Assembly (NCBI GenBank): GCA_019637225.1 | Contig: JAHBWC010000062.1 | Location: 1-52,613, forward strand | Reading direction: 5' to 3' | Origin: Labilithrix sp. | Lineage (GTDB): Bacteria > Myxococcota_A > Polyangia > Polyangiales > Polyangiaceae | DNA length: 52,613 nucleotides | In this document: positions 1 through 8,128 of the stretch, piece after piece | How positions within the stretch are numbered: position 1 is the stretch's first letter | How the letters are laid out: every line of letters begins with the position of its first letter | Program-made: the position numbers and the translations under genes | The notes under the pieces: generated by a model | The model's input: only the letters and a program-made list of their open reading frames with translations | The model's database searches: none | Told to the model about the DNA's origin: nothing

Positions 1-1581
1 CGCCGTCGCGAGCGGCGGGACGCGCGCGCCGCCGAGCTCGATCGCGCGGGCGAGGAGCGTCGCGCCGCGCGCCGCGCGCCCTTCGGCCGCGATGGCTGCG
101 CCCAGGCCCGCGATCGCCTCGGGATCGTCGGGACGGTAGAGGAGCGCGCGCTCGTAGAGGAGCGCTGCGTCGGTGCCGAGGCCGAGCGCGCGGTGGATGT
201 CGGCGGCGCGCTGGAGGACCTCGTAGCGCTCGTGCGCGCCGGCCGCGATCGCCTCGAGCTCCTGGAAGTCCGCGCGCGCGTCGGTGAGCCGGCCCTGGGC
301 GAGGCGTCGCGCCGCGCGCTCCCAGCGAAGCTCGGAGAGGCTCGGCGCGCGGGCGATCGCCGAGTCGAGCCACGACAGCGCGTCGGCGGGATCGGCGGTG
401 AGGCTGGAAGCGCGCGCGTGGCAGAGCGCGGCGACCGGGCCCGACGGATCGCGCTCGCCTTCGCGGAGGAGCGCGGCGATCGCGCCCGGCACGTCGCCCG
501 CTTCGACGAGCAGGTCGCCGAGGAGCTGCCCGAGGTAGGCCGGCCGATCGGCCGCGCGCAGCGTCGCGACGGCGGCCTCGGCCCGTCCGCCGGCGTGCGC
601 GTCGACCTCGGCGATACGGCGCCCGATCTCCGCGTGGCGGGGCGCGCGCTCGAGCGCGCCGAGGTCGTGACGGCGGGCGCGCTCGAGGTCGTCGCCGAAC
701 CGCGCGTCGTCGGCGGCGCGCGCGAGGAGCGCGGCCTCGTTGGCGAGCGTCGCGGCCTGCGGGATCGCCGGAGCGTTCGGCCCACGCGTGAACGCGACGA
801 AGAGGACCCCGTCGCTCTCGCCCGATCCGGCGAGGACGACGTCGTCGCCGCCGGGCGCGCGGACGCCTGCGTCCGGGAGGAGCGCGCGGGCGAGGCGCGA
901 GGCCGCTCGCGGCAGGACGAACCGGGCGCCCTCGCGCTTCGCGGCGTCGCCGAGCAAGGCCGCGAGCGCGCGCATCGCGAGGAGCGTGGCCGGCGCCTGG
1001 AGGTTCGCGCCGCGCGCGGCGTGGACGACGAGCGAGAGCTCCGGGCTGCCGACGAGCGCGACCTCGAACGCGAGCGCGCGGGCACGCCCGGTGCTCGGCC
1101 GCGCTCCCGCGGCTCCGGGGCGGCCGCCGGGCGGCGCGCTCGGATCGGTCGCGAGGAGCGTGAACGTCGCGCCGAACGCGCGCGGCGCGATCGTGACGGC
1201 GCACGGGCCCGCGCCGATCAGGCCGCGCAGGAGAGGCTCGGCCCAGCGCGCCGCGCGGCGGGCGTCGAGCTCGACCGCGATCCGCTCGAGCTCGCCGCGG
1301 CGATGGCGGAACTTCGCCACCCCTCCGGTCACGTCGAACGGGAAGCGGACGTTCGGCAGCCGCACGACGAGCTCGACCACGTCGAGGCAAGCGATCGGCG
1401 CCGCCCGCGCGAGCTCGATCCCGAGGCCGTCCTTGCCGATCGCGAGGCGGAGCCCCACCGCGCTCGCGGGATCCCGCTCGATCGCCGGCCGATCGGCGGC
1501 GCTCTCGCCCCCGCCCGGCGGGCGCGCGCGGGCCTGACCGGCGGCGGGCGCGCGCGACGAGGAGGTCCGGCGGAGGCTCAC
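1..1581 (-). CDS. TPR-like repeat protein, 3' end outside window
   Basis: An open frame of 527 codons runs from a GTG at 1581 leftwards off the window edge, so the C-terminus is missing. Its codon pattern (G/C in third positions) is coding on this strand, unlike the overlapping plus-strand frames. The first 40 residues are low-complexity (Arg, Ala, Pro, Gly). Residues of about 45-200 form a mixed domain containing a stretch like AKFRHRRGELERIAVELDA, with no family I recognise. From about residue 330 the protein is Ala/Leu/Arg-rich, with helix pairs typical of tetratricopeptide repeats (for example RPAYLGQLLGDLLVEAGDV and LYERALLYRPDDPEAIAGL), suggesting a scaffold role. No Shine-Dalgarno sequence is visible, so the start is uncertain. 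It is divergent from the helicase gene at 1682, with a palindrome between them. Function unknown. Confidence 0.7.
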   Translation of the reverse strand, partial: MSLRRTSSSRAPAAGQARARPPGGGESAADRPAIERDPASAVGLRLAIGKDGLGIELARAAPIACLDVVELVVRLPNVRFPFDVTGGVAKFRHRRGELERIAVELDARRAARWAEPLLRGLIGAGPCAVTIAPRAFGATFTLLATDPSAPPGGRPGAAGARPSTGRARALAFEVALVGSPELSLVVHAARGANLQAPATLLAMRALAALLGDAAKREGARFVLPRAASRLARALLPDAGVRAPGGDDVVLAGSGESDGVLFVAFTRGPNAPAIPQAATLANEAALLARAADDARFGDDLERARRHDLGALERAPRHAEIGRRIAEVDAHAGGRAEAAVATLRAADRPAYLGQLLGDLLVEAGDVPGAIAALLREGERDPSGPVAALCHARASSLTADPADALSWLDSAIARAPSLSELRWERAARRLAQGRLTDARADFQELEAIAAGAHERYEVLQRAADIHRALGLGTDAALLYERALLYRPDDPEAIAGLGAAIAAEGRAARGATLLARAIELGGARVPPLATA

Positions 1582-1586
1582 GGCGT

Positions 1587-1603
1587 CGATCGTACGACGA
1601 TCG
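1587..1603. promoter_or_regulatory. 17-bp perfect inverted repeat between divergent genes
   Basis: Arms CGATCGT and ACGATCG are separated by ACG. The repeat lies 5 bases upstream of the GTG at 1581 and about 80 bases upstream of the helicase ATG, where an operator for either gene could sit. No regulator is identified, and short GATCG-type palindromes arise easily in GC-rich DNA. Confidence 0.3.
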
Positions 1604-1681
1604 CGCGAGCGGGAGAAAGTCCGAGGCGGACGGCAGGGCCCGCTCGACGCTCGACGCGCGCTGCTCTAGAGCTGACGGCCG

Positions 1682-3856
1682 ATGACGGGCCGCCCGCCGA
1701 CCGATCCGGACGAGCTCGGCGTCGAGCCCCTCGGCGGCTCCTCCGACGCCGACGAGCCGCCGCCGTCCCGGCCCGACGGCCTGACGGTCGACGACGTCCT
1801 CGGGCCCGGCTCGCCGCTGGCGCGTCGCCTCCCGGACTACGAGCAGCGCGACGGCCAGCTCGAGATGGCCCGCGCCGTCCGTCGCTCGCTCGAGCGCGAC
1901 GGCCACCTCTTCGTCGAGGCGGGGACCGGCACCGGGAAGACCTTCGCCTACCTCGTCCCCGCGGTCCTCTCCGGGCGCAAGGTCGTCATCTCGACGGCCA
2001 CCCACGCGCTCCAGGAGCAGATCTTCGAGAAGGACCTGCCGTTCGTCCGCGAGGTCCTCGCGGAGCACGGCGTCGAGGTCCGCGCGGCGCTCATGAAGGG
2101 CTTACCGAACTACCTCTGCAAGCGTCGGTTCGCGGAGCGCATGCGGAGCGGCGAGCCGGTCGGCCGCGAGCTCGCCATGATCGAGCGCTGGGCGCTCGAG
2201 ACGCGGACCGGCGATCGCGCCGAGCTCGAGACCCTCGGCGAGGACGCGGCGGGGTGGCGCGACGTGCAGTCGGGCGCGGACACCCGGATAGGTGCAGGCT
2301 GCAAGTACTTCGACGAGTGCTTCGTCACCCGGATGAGGCGCGAGGCCGAGAGCGCGCAGATCGTCGTCGTGAACCACCACCTCTTCTTCGCCGACCTCGC
2401 GCTCAAGACGGGGAGGACGGGCGGCTACGGCGGCGCGATCCCGCCCTACGACGCGGTGGTCTTCGACGAAGCGCACCAGATCGAGAGCGTCGCGACCGAC
2501 TTCTTCGGTGTCCGCGTCTCGGCGAGCCGCGTCGAGCGGCTGATCCGCGACGCGCGCCGCGCGGTGCTGGGCGCGCGCATCCTCGACTCGTCGTCGATGC
2601 GGATCCTCGACGACGTCGACGCCGCGGGGCACGCGCTCTTCAAGTCGTGGCAGCCGGCGGGGGCGTCGGCGCGCGACGAGGCCCGGCGGATGCTTTCTCC
2701 CGAGGAGTGGACGCCCGCGCGGCGCGACGCGACCGGGCGCTTCGACGTCTCGCTCCAGGCGCTCGTCGCCATGGCGCTCGCGTTCGACGAGGACGACGCG
2801 ATGGCGATGATCGCGCGGAGGGCAGGGGAGCTCCGCGCCGATCTCGCCCGCGTGCGCGCGAGCGCGGAGGAGACGCGGGTAGAGCGCCACTGGGAGCCCG
2901 ACGACGAGCCGCCGTCGGCGTCTCGGCAGGACCCGCAGCGCGCGCTCTTGATGCAGAAGGCCGCGACCGGCTTCGAGAGCGGGATCACGTGGATCGACTC
3001 GCGCGAGCGGGGCGCGCGCGGTGGGCGCGCCGTGGCGCTCGGCGCGAGCCCGGTCGATCTCTCCCCGCTCCTCCGCGAGAGGTTGTTCGACCGCGTCGCG
3101 AGCGTCGTCTGCACGAGCGCGACGCTGGCGACCGCGACCTACGCCGGGCCGAGCTTCCATTTCGCCAAGAGCCGCCTCGGCGCGCTGCCCGAGACCGACG
3201 AGCTCGTGGTCCCTTCGCCCTTCGACTTCGAATCGCGCGCGGCGCTCTACGTCGCCGAGGACTTGCCCGAGCCGAGCGCGCAAGGCTTCGACGACGCGTG
3301 CGCGGCGCGGGCCCGCGAGCTCGCGAGCATCACCGGCGGCGGCGCGTTCGTCCTCTGCACGTCGAACCGCGCGATGCGGGCGATCCACGCATCGCTCGCG
3401 CGCGACGGGGGTTCGCCCGGTCCGCTGCTCGTCCAGGGCGAGGCGCCGAAGCACGTGCTGCTCGATCGCTTCCGCACCGCCGGCGACGCTGTCCTCGTGG
3501 CGACGATGAGCTTCTGGGAGGGCGTCGACGTGCCCGGCCGCGCTCTAAGGCTCGTCGTCATCGACAAGATCCCGTTCGCCGTGCCGACCGAGCCCATCGT
3601 CGCCGCGCGCTCAGCGAAGATCGAGGCCGAGGGCGGCAACGCGTTCACGCAGTACTCCGTGCCCGCTGCGGCGATCACGCTCAAGCAGGGCTTCGGACGC
3701 CTGATCCGCACGAAGAAAGACGCCGGGATCGTTGCGCTTCTGGATCGCCGTGCCGCCAAGCGCGGGTACGGCGCGGCGCTGCTCGGCAGCCTGCCCCGCG
3801 CGCGGCGGGTTCGGTCCGTCGACGCGGTCCGCGACTTCTGGCAATCGATCGACTAG
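1682..3856 (+). CDS. DinG/XPD-family ATP-dependent DNA helicase
   Basis: A 724-residue superfamily 2 helicase. Visible motifs are the Walker A loop EAGTGTGKT (about residues 79-87), motif Ia around STATHALQEQ, the DEAH box in VVFDEAHQIES (about 259-268), and a C-terminal helicase half with TMSFWEGVDVPG and QGFGRLIRT. XPD/DinG enzymes unwind DNA 5'-3' and carry a 4Fe-4S cluster between motifs Ia and II. Here the expected cluster positions hold Cys146, Arg202, Cys207 and Cys213. The spacing x4 then x5 matches E. coli DinG, but the second ligand is Arg. Enolase follows 38 bases downstream and may be co-transcribed. The role is probably DNA repair or replication-conflict resolution, inferred from family. 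Confidence 0.92.
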   Translation: MTGRPPTDPDELGVEPLGGSSDADEPPPSRPDGLTVDDVLGPGSPLARRLPDYEQRDGQLEMARAVRRSLERDGHLFVEAGTGTGKTFAYLVPAVLSGRKVVISTATHALQEQIFEKDLPFVREVLAEHGVEVRAALMKGLPNYLCKRRFAERMRSGEPVGRELAMIERWALETRTGDRAELETLGEDAAGWRDVQSGADTRIGAGCKYFDECFVTRMRREAESAQIVVVNHHLFFADLALKTGRTGGYGGAIPPYDAVVFDEAHQIESVATDFFGVRVSASRVERLIRDARRAVLGARILDSSSMRILDDVDAAGHALFKSWQPAGASARDEARRMLSPEEWTPARRDATGRFDVSLQALVAMALAFDEDDAMAMIARRAGELRADLARVRASAEETRVERHWEPDDEPPSASRQDPQRALLMQKAATGFESGITWIDSRERGARGGRAVALGASPVDLSPLLRERLFDRVASVVCTSATLATATYAGPSFHFAKSRLGALPETDELVVPSPFDFESRAALYVAEDLPEPSAQGFDDACAARARELASITGGGAFVLCTSNRAMRAIHASLARDGGSPGPLLVQGEAPKHVLLDRFRTAGDAVLVATMSFWEGVDVPGRALRLVVIDKIPFAVPTEPIVAARSAKIEAEGGNAFTQYSVPAAAITLKQGFGRLIRTKKDAGIVALLDRRAAKRGYGAALLGSLPRARRVRSVDAVRDFWQSID

Positions 3857-3894
3857 AAGGCAGGCCCATTCATTCGCAAGGAGCCGAGCCAGTC

Positions 3895-5172
3895 ATGAGC
3901 GAGATCACCGCAGTCGTCGCGCGCGAGATCCTGGACTCCCGTGGGAACCCGACCGTCGAGGTCGAGGTCCAGACCGCGAGCGGTCACGGTCGAGCCGCCG
4001 TGCCGAGCGGGGCGTCGACGGGCGAGCACGAGGCGATCGAGCTGCGCGACGGCGACAAGAAGCGCTTCGGCGGCAAGGGCGTGCAGAAGGCCGTCGAGAA
4101 CGTCAACCAGACGCTCGGCCCGTCCATCATCGGCATCGACGCGCTCGATCAGGCCGAGGTCGACAGCGTCCTTTGCGAGGCCGACGGCACCGAGAACAAG
4201 TCGAAGCTCGGCGCGAACGCCATCCTCGGCGTCTCGATGGCGGTCGCGCGCGCCGCGGCCGACGCGGTGGGGCTGCCGCTGTGGCGCTACCTCGGCGGCG
4301 CGAACGCGCGCGTCCTGCCGACGCCGCTCATGAACGTCCTCAACGGCGGGACGCACGCCGACAACGGCCTCGAGATCCAGGAGTTCATGGTCGTCCCGGA
4401 CGGCTTCGACGACTACCCGAACGCCCTCCGCGCCGGCGCCGAGGTCTTCGCCGCGCTGAAGAAGAACCTCAAGGACAAGGGGATGGTCACCGCGGTCGGC
4501 GACGAAGGCGGGTTCGCGCCGCGCCTCGAGTCGAACGAGGCGGCCATCCAGGCGCTCGTCGCGGCGATCGAGAGCGCCGGCTACACGCCGGGCAAGGAGT
4601 TTCACCTCGCGCTCGATTGCGCGGCGAGCGAGTTCTTCGACAAGGGCTCGAAGAAGTACACGTTCGACAAGAAGCCCGTCACCGGCGCCGAGCTCGTCGC
4701 GATCTACGAGAAGCTCGCGTCGACCTACCCGCTCATCTCGATCGAAGACGGCTGCGCCGAGGACGACTGGGACACGTGGAAGCTCCTCACCGACAAGCTC
4801 GGCAAGAAGGTCCAGCTCGTCGGGGACGACCTCTTCGTCACCAACGTCGAGCGCCTCCGTCGGGGCATCGAGGGCGGGTTCGCCAACGCCATCCTCGTGA
4901 AGCTGAACCAGATCGGTAGCCTCACCGAGACCTTCGACACGATCCGCATGGCGCAGGAAGCCGGCTACCGCAGCGTCATCAGCCACCGCTCGGGCGAGAC
5001 CGAGGACACGTTCATCGCCGACCTCGCCGTCGCGACCAACGCCGGTCAGATCAAGACGGGCAGCCTCTCCCGCTCGGACCGCGTCGCGAAGTACAACCAG
5101 CTCCTCCGCATCGGCTTCGAGCTCGGCGTCGGCGCGGTGTACGCCGGCCGCCGCCCGTTCGAGCGCCGCTGA
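3895..5172 (+). CDS. eno: Enolase (phosphopyruvate hydratase)
   Basis: Enolase catalyses the reversible dehydration of 2-phosphoglycerate to phosphoenolpyruvate in glycolysis, in the cytoplasm. The 425-residue length is normal. Family motifs are present throughout: ITAVVAREILDSRGNPTVEV at the N-terminus, VPSGASTGEHEA (mobile loop), SIEDG and GDDLFVTN (Mg2+ ligands), ILVKLNQIGS (catalytic Lys), and the signature ISHRSGETEDTFIADLAV. The start is fixed by a strong AAGGAG at 3879-3884, 10 bases before ATG 3895. An open frame continues far upstream of this ATG, but that extension is the antisense of the TPR-like gene and out-of-frame helicase DNA, so it is not coding. A stem-loop follows the stop codon. 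Confidence 0.99.
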   Translation: MSEITAVVAREILDSRGNPTVEVEVQTASGHGRAAVPSGASTGEHEAIELRDGDKKRFGGKGVQKAVENVNQTLGPSIIGIDALDQAEVDSVLCEADGTENKSKLGANAILGVSMAVARAAADAVGLPLWRYLGGANARVLPTPLMNVLNGGTHADNGLEIQEFMVVPDGFDDYPNALRAGAEVFAALKKNLKDKGMVTAVGDEGGFAPRLESNEAAIQALVAAIESAGYTPGKEFHLALDCAASEFFDKGSKKYTFDKKPVTGAELVAIYEKLASTYPLISIEDGCAEDDWDTWKLLTDKLGKKVQLVGDDLFVTNVERLRRGIEGGFANAILVKLNQIGSLTETFDTIRMAQEAGYRSVISHRSGETEDTFIADLAVATNAGQIKTGSLSRSDRVAKYNQLLRIGFELGVGAVYAGRRPFERR

Positions 5173-5185
5173 CGGGCCCACGCCA

Positions 5186-5218
5186 GCGCTGGATCCTGAA
5201 TTCTGCGGGATCCAGCGC
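5186..5218 (+). terminator. Stem-loop downstream of enolase
   Basis: Perfect 11-bp arms GCGCTGGATCC (5186-5196) and GGATCCAGCGC (5208-5218) enclose an 11-base loop. It begins 13 bases after the eno stop codon. There is no T-tract, so it is either a weak intrinsic terminator or a 3'-end stabilising hairpin. Confidence 0.55.
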
Positions 5219-5391
5219 GGGCTCGAGCGGCGCCCGAACGAGGGGAGGGCGACGTCCTCCGGAGAAAACCGGCTGGAAAACCGGGTCACGCGCTCGTCAC
5301 GGGCCGCCCCGGCGCCGTGCGTCGGACCGCTGTACGAAATGGCCCCAAAGAGGCCGGGTCGTGTAGTCTGGCGAGTGGCGTTGCCAGGCCG

Positions 5392-6924
5392 ATGAAAACG
5401 ATCGAGGAGCTGCTCAAGAACCTCGCGCGCCCGGAGGTGTTGGAGTTCGGTCTCGTCACCAATCGGCTGCCGAGCGTCAACATCGGCGGGAAGTTCGAGC
5501 CGGTGGACGACGAGGCGCCGAGCACCGAGCGTCTGATGCAGATGCTCGTGACGATGGGCGGGAGCCGCTACGTCGACTCGCTGACGGACAAGCCGGTCCA
5601 GTGGACGACGCGCCTCGACGGCGTCGGCGTGATCGCGGTCGCGGCCATCCTACGCAAGGACGTCGTGCAGGCGCGCTTCACCGTCGCGAAGCGCGAGGGC
5701 CCCGCGGCGCGTCCGCCGGCCGCGACCACGCAGCAGAGCGCGGGCAACACGCCGTCGGTCCGACCCTCCGAGAAGGCGATGCCGGCCAACGCGCCGGCGT
5801 CCGGCGCCGGCCCGGCCGCGCGTCCCTCCGGGCAGCAAGGGGTCGCGCGGACGCAGGAGAGCCGGCAGCAGGTCCCGGCCGCGGCCCCGTCTCCGCAGCC
5901 GCCTCCGGCGAGGGCGCAGCCGGCGTCGACGCAGGTGCGCGCGCAGCCGTCGGGTGGAGCGCCGTCGTCGGCGACGATGACCGCCGCGAAGGCCACCGCG
6001 CAGATCCAGCCGCAGGTCATCACGAACGTCGTCGCTGCGGCGTCGGCTCAGGCTGCGCGTGTGCAGCCGGCGCCGGCGCCGGTCGCGCCGCCGCCGCCCG
6101 ACGACGAGTGGGACGACGACGACGAGCCGACGCTCCAGACGCTCTCGCCGCCGGTGAGCACGCCGCCCGGCACGGGGCCCGGAGAGCCGCGCCCGAAGCC
6201 GGCTCGTCGACCCGACGAGGTGGCGCGCGCCGATGGCGACGAGGCCGCGAGCCAGCGCCGCGCGGAGGAGAAGGCCGCGGCTGACAAGGCCGCCGCCGAG
6301 AAGGCGGCCGCGGAGAAGGCGGCCGCAGAGAAAGCGGCGGCCAGCAAGGCCGCCGCGGAGAAGGCCGCTGCAGAGAAGGCTGCCGCGGAGAAAGCCGCCG
6401 CCGAGAAGGCCGCTGCCGAAAAGGCTGCCGCCGAGAAGGCCGCTGCCGAAAAGGCCGCCGCGGAGAAGGCCGCCGCCGAAAAGGCCGCCGCGGAGAAGGC
6501 CGCTGCCGAAAAGGCTGCCGCCGAGAAGGCCGCCGCCGAGAAGGCTGCCGCCGAGAAGGCCGCTGCCGAGAAGGCCGCCGCCGAGCGCGCCGCGCAGGAG
6601 CAGCGGGCGGCCGCCGAGCGCGCCGCGCAGGAGCAGCGGGCGGTCATGAGCGCGCCGCGCAGGAGCAAAGCGAGCGGCCGTCGAGCGCGCCGCGCAGGAG
6701 CGCGCCGGCGCAGGAGCAGCGTGCCAGTGGTCGCAAGAGCGCGCCGCCCGCGAGCGCCTCGCCGCCGAGCAGCGCGCGAAGGCCGCGTCGAGTCACGGCC
6801 CGGCGATGGTCGGCCGCCGGATCTCCACGCCCACGTCGGTCGACGCGGTCGACGTCGAGATCACGACGACGGACTCCGGCTCTGCGTCGCGCGCGGTCAG
6901 GCTCGACATCGACGTCGACGCTGA
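5392..6924 (+). CDS. N-terminal part of a PilT-type protein with Ala-Lys-Glu repeat linker (frame broken)
   Basis: ATG 5392 opens a frame of 510 codons. Residues 1-105 form a compact domain (MKTIEELLKNLARPEVLEFG, GGSRYVDSL, ARFTVAKRE) resembling the N-terminal domain I associate with long PilT-like ATPases. Next comes a Pro/Ala/Gln-rich linker, an acidic patch around DDEWDDDDEP, then 21 units of AAAEK and related pentads. After about 6643 the frame turns into Arg-rich out-of-frame sequence. The repeat-like pattern (ERAAQEQ, KRAAVERAAQER, AARERLAAEQRAKA) moves into the other two frames and finally joins the frame of the ATPase at 6806. The gene therefore looks like the 5' half of one long PilT-like gene broken by several single-base shifts. 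A TAGTCT hexamer at 5364-5369 may be its -10 box. Confidence 0.75.
   Translation: MKTIEELLKNLARPEVLEFGLVTNRLPSVNIGGKFEPVDDEAPSTERLMQMLVTMGGSRYVDSLTDKPVQWTTRLDGVGVIAVAAILRKDVVQARFTVAKREGPAARPPAATTQQSAGNTPSVRPSEKAMPANAPASGAGPAARPSGQQGVARTQESRQQVPAAAPSPQPPPARAQPASTQVRAQPSGGAPSSATMTAAKATAQIQPQVITNVVAAASAQAARVQPAPAPVAPPPPDDEWDDDDEPTLQTLSPPVSTPPGTGPGEPRPKPARRPDEVARADGDEAASQRRAEEKAAADKAAAEKAAAEKAAAEKAAASKAAAEKAAAEKAAAEKAAAEKAAAEKAAAEKAAAEKAAAEKAAAEKAAAEKAAAEKAAAEKAAAEKAAAEKAAAEKAAAERAAQEQRAAAERAAQEQRAVMSAPRRSKASGRRARRAGARRRRSSVPVVARARRPRAPRRRAAREGRVESRPGDGRPPDLHAHVGRRGRRRDHDDGLRLCVARGQARHRRRR
6274..6588 (+). repeat. 21 x 15-bp tandem repeat encoding AAAEK pentads
   Basis: The unit is GCCGCCGAGAAG preceded by GCC or GCG, varying only at third positions and in single DK, SK and ER units. 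It encodes a charged, strongly helical linker. Tandem repeats like this are prone to slippage and to assembly error, which fits the frame disturbance just downstream. Confidence 0.95.
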
Positions 6925-8125
6925 CGGCGCCGACAACACGGTCTCCGTTCCGGGGGCCGACAGCCCCGCCGACGTCGCAAAGGCCCGCGCCGCGGCGGCG
7001 GTGGCGGAGAAAGAGCGGCCGCGCGTCGACGCGTCGGCCGCCGTCGATTCGTTCCTCGCGATGGCGGTGGCCGCGCGCGCGAGCGATCTCGTCATCGTCG
7101 CCGGCCGGCCGATCCTGCTTCGCGTCGCGAGCGATCTCCTCCCCCGTACGCAGTCGCTCCCGGCCGAGCACGTCGAGCGCATCGCGAAGGAGATCGTCCC
7201 GCCGAGGCTGCGCGAGGCGCTCGAGCGCGACGGCGCGTGCGAGTTCGCCGTCGAGCACCCGACGCACGGGCGCTTCCGCGTGAACGTCTCGAGGCAGCGC
7301 ACCGGCTTCAAGCTCAACCTCCGCGTCATCCCGAAGGAGCTGCCGACGCTCGCGGGGCTCGGCCTCCCGGACGCGCTCGCGAGCGCGCTCGGGCACCAGC
7401 GCGGCCTCGTCCTCGTCACCGGTCCCGCGAGCCACGGCAAGTCGACGACGCTCGCCGCGCTCGTCGATCACCTGAACCGCGAGACGGCGCGTCACATCAT
7501 GACCGTCGAGGAGCCGATCGAGCACGTCCACCCGCGCAAGAAGAGCCTCGTCAGCCAGCGGGACGTCGGGCTCCACGCGCGGACGCGGGCGCGGACGTTC
7601 CAGACGGCGCTGCGCGAGGACGTCGACACCCTGGTCATCAGCGACATGCGCGACGCCGAGTCGGTCCGCCACGCGCTCGTCGCGAGCGAGAGCGGCCGCC
7701 TCGTGCTCGGCACGATGAACATGCCGAGCGCCGCGAAGACCGTCGACCGCATCCTCGACATGTTCTCGCCGGCCGAGGAGCCGTGGGTGCGGGCGAGCCT
7801 CGCTTCGTCGCTCCGCTTGATCGCCGGCCAGCGCCTCGTCCCGAGCGCCGATCGCACGCGCCTCCACGCCGCGGTCGAGCTCCTCCCGTGGTCGGTCGCT
7901 CTCTACACCCTCGTCAGGGACGGGCGCACGCACCAGATCCCCGACCTCCAGAAGCGAGGCAAGGCGGCCGGCGTCGTCCGCCTCGACGAGTCGCTCGCCG
8001 ACCTCGTGCGCGCTCAGAAGGTCACCGCCGAGGTGGCGAAGCTGTTCGCCGAGTCGCCGGCGGATCTCGACGCGCTGGCGTCGCGTCCCGCCGCGGCGTC
8101 CGCCGCGCAGGCGAGGAAGGGGTAG
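6806..8125 (+). CDS. PilT-type ATPase, probably the C-terminal half of the gene starting at 5392
   Basis: This is a GspE/PilT secretion-ATPase fold. It has an N-terminal PAS-like half (SDLVIVAGRPILLRVASDL), Walker A GPASHGKST (206-214), an Asp box (TVEEPIEHVH), a Walker B region LVISDMRDAES (276-286), and a SAAKTVDRIL stretch. PilT proteins power type IV pilus retraction. Three conserved positions differ: the Walker B Glu of the usual GEMRD is Asp280, and the two His-box histidines are Arg298 and Asn305. ATPase activity may be weak or absent. ATG 6806 lacks a Shine-Dalgarno sequence, and coding-like sequence in the same frame extends upstream to about 6650, so this start is probably artificial. 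The gene lies 3 bases before the next PilT-like gene. Confidence 0.85.
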   Translation: MVGRRISTPTSVDAVDVEITTTDSGSASRAVRLDIDVDADGADNTVSVPGADSPADVAKARAAAAVAEKERPRVDASAAVDSFLAMAVAARASDLVIVAGRPILLRVASDLLPRTQSLPAEHVERIAKEIVPPRLREALERDGACEFAVEHPTHGRFRVNVSRQRTGFKLNLRVIPKELPTLAGLGLPDALASALGHQRGLVLVTGPASHGKSTTLAALVDHLNRETARHIMTVEEPIEHVHPRKKSLVSQRDVGLHARTRARTFQTALREDVDTLVISDMRDAESVRHALVASESGRLVLGTMNMPSAAKTVDRILDMFSPAEEPWVRASLASSLRLIAGQRLVPSADRTRLHAAVELLPWSVALYTLVRDGRTHQIPDLQKRGKAAGVVRLDESLADLVRAQKVTAEVAKLFAESPADLDALASRPAAASAAQARKG

Positions 8126-8128
8126 CCG

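Noticed and set aside
193..3894. Long plus-strand open frame upstream of and in frame with enolase
   Set aside because: It is Arg/Ala-rich with no domain, overlaps the TPR-like gene and the helicase out of frame, and enolase has its own strong Shine-Dalgarno sequence at 3879-3884.
6048..6668. Minus-strand frame rich in Ala-Phe-Ser repeats
   Set aside because: It is the antisense reading of the AAAEK repeat (giving AAAFS units), not a gene.
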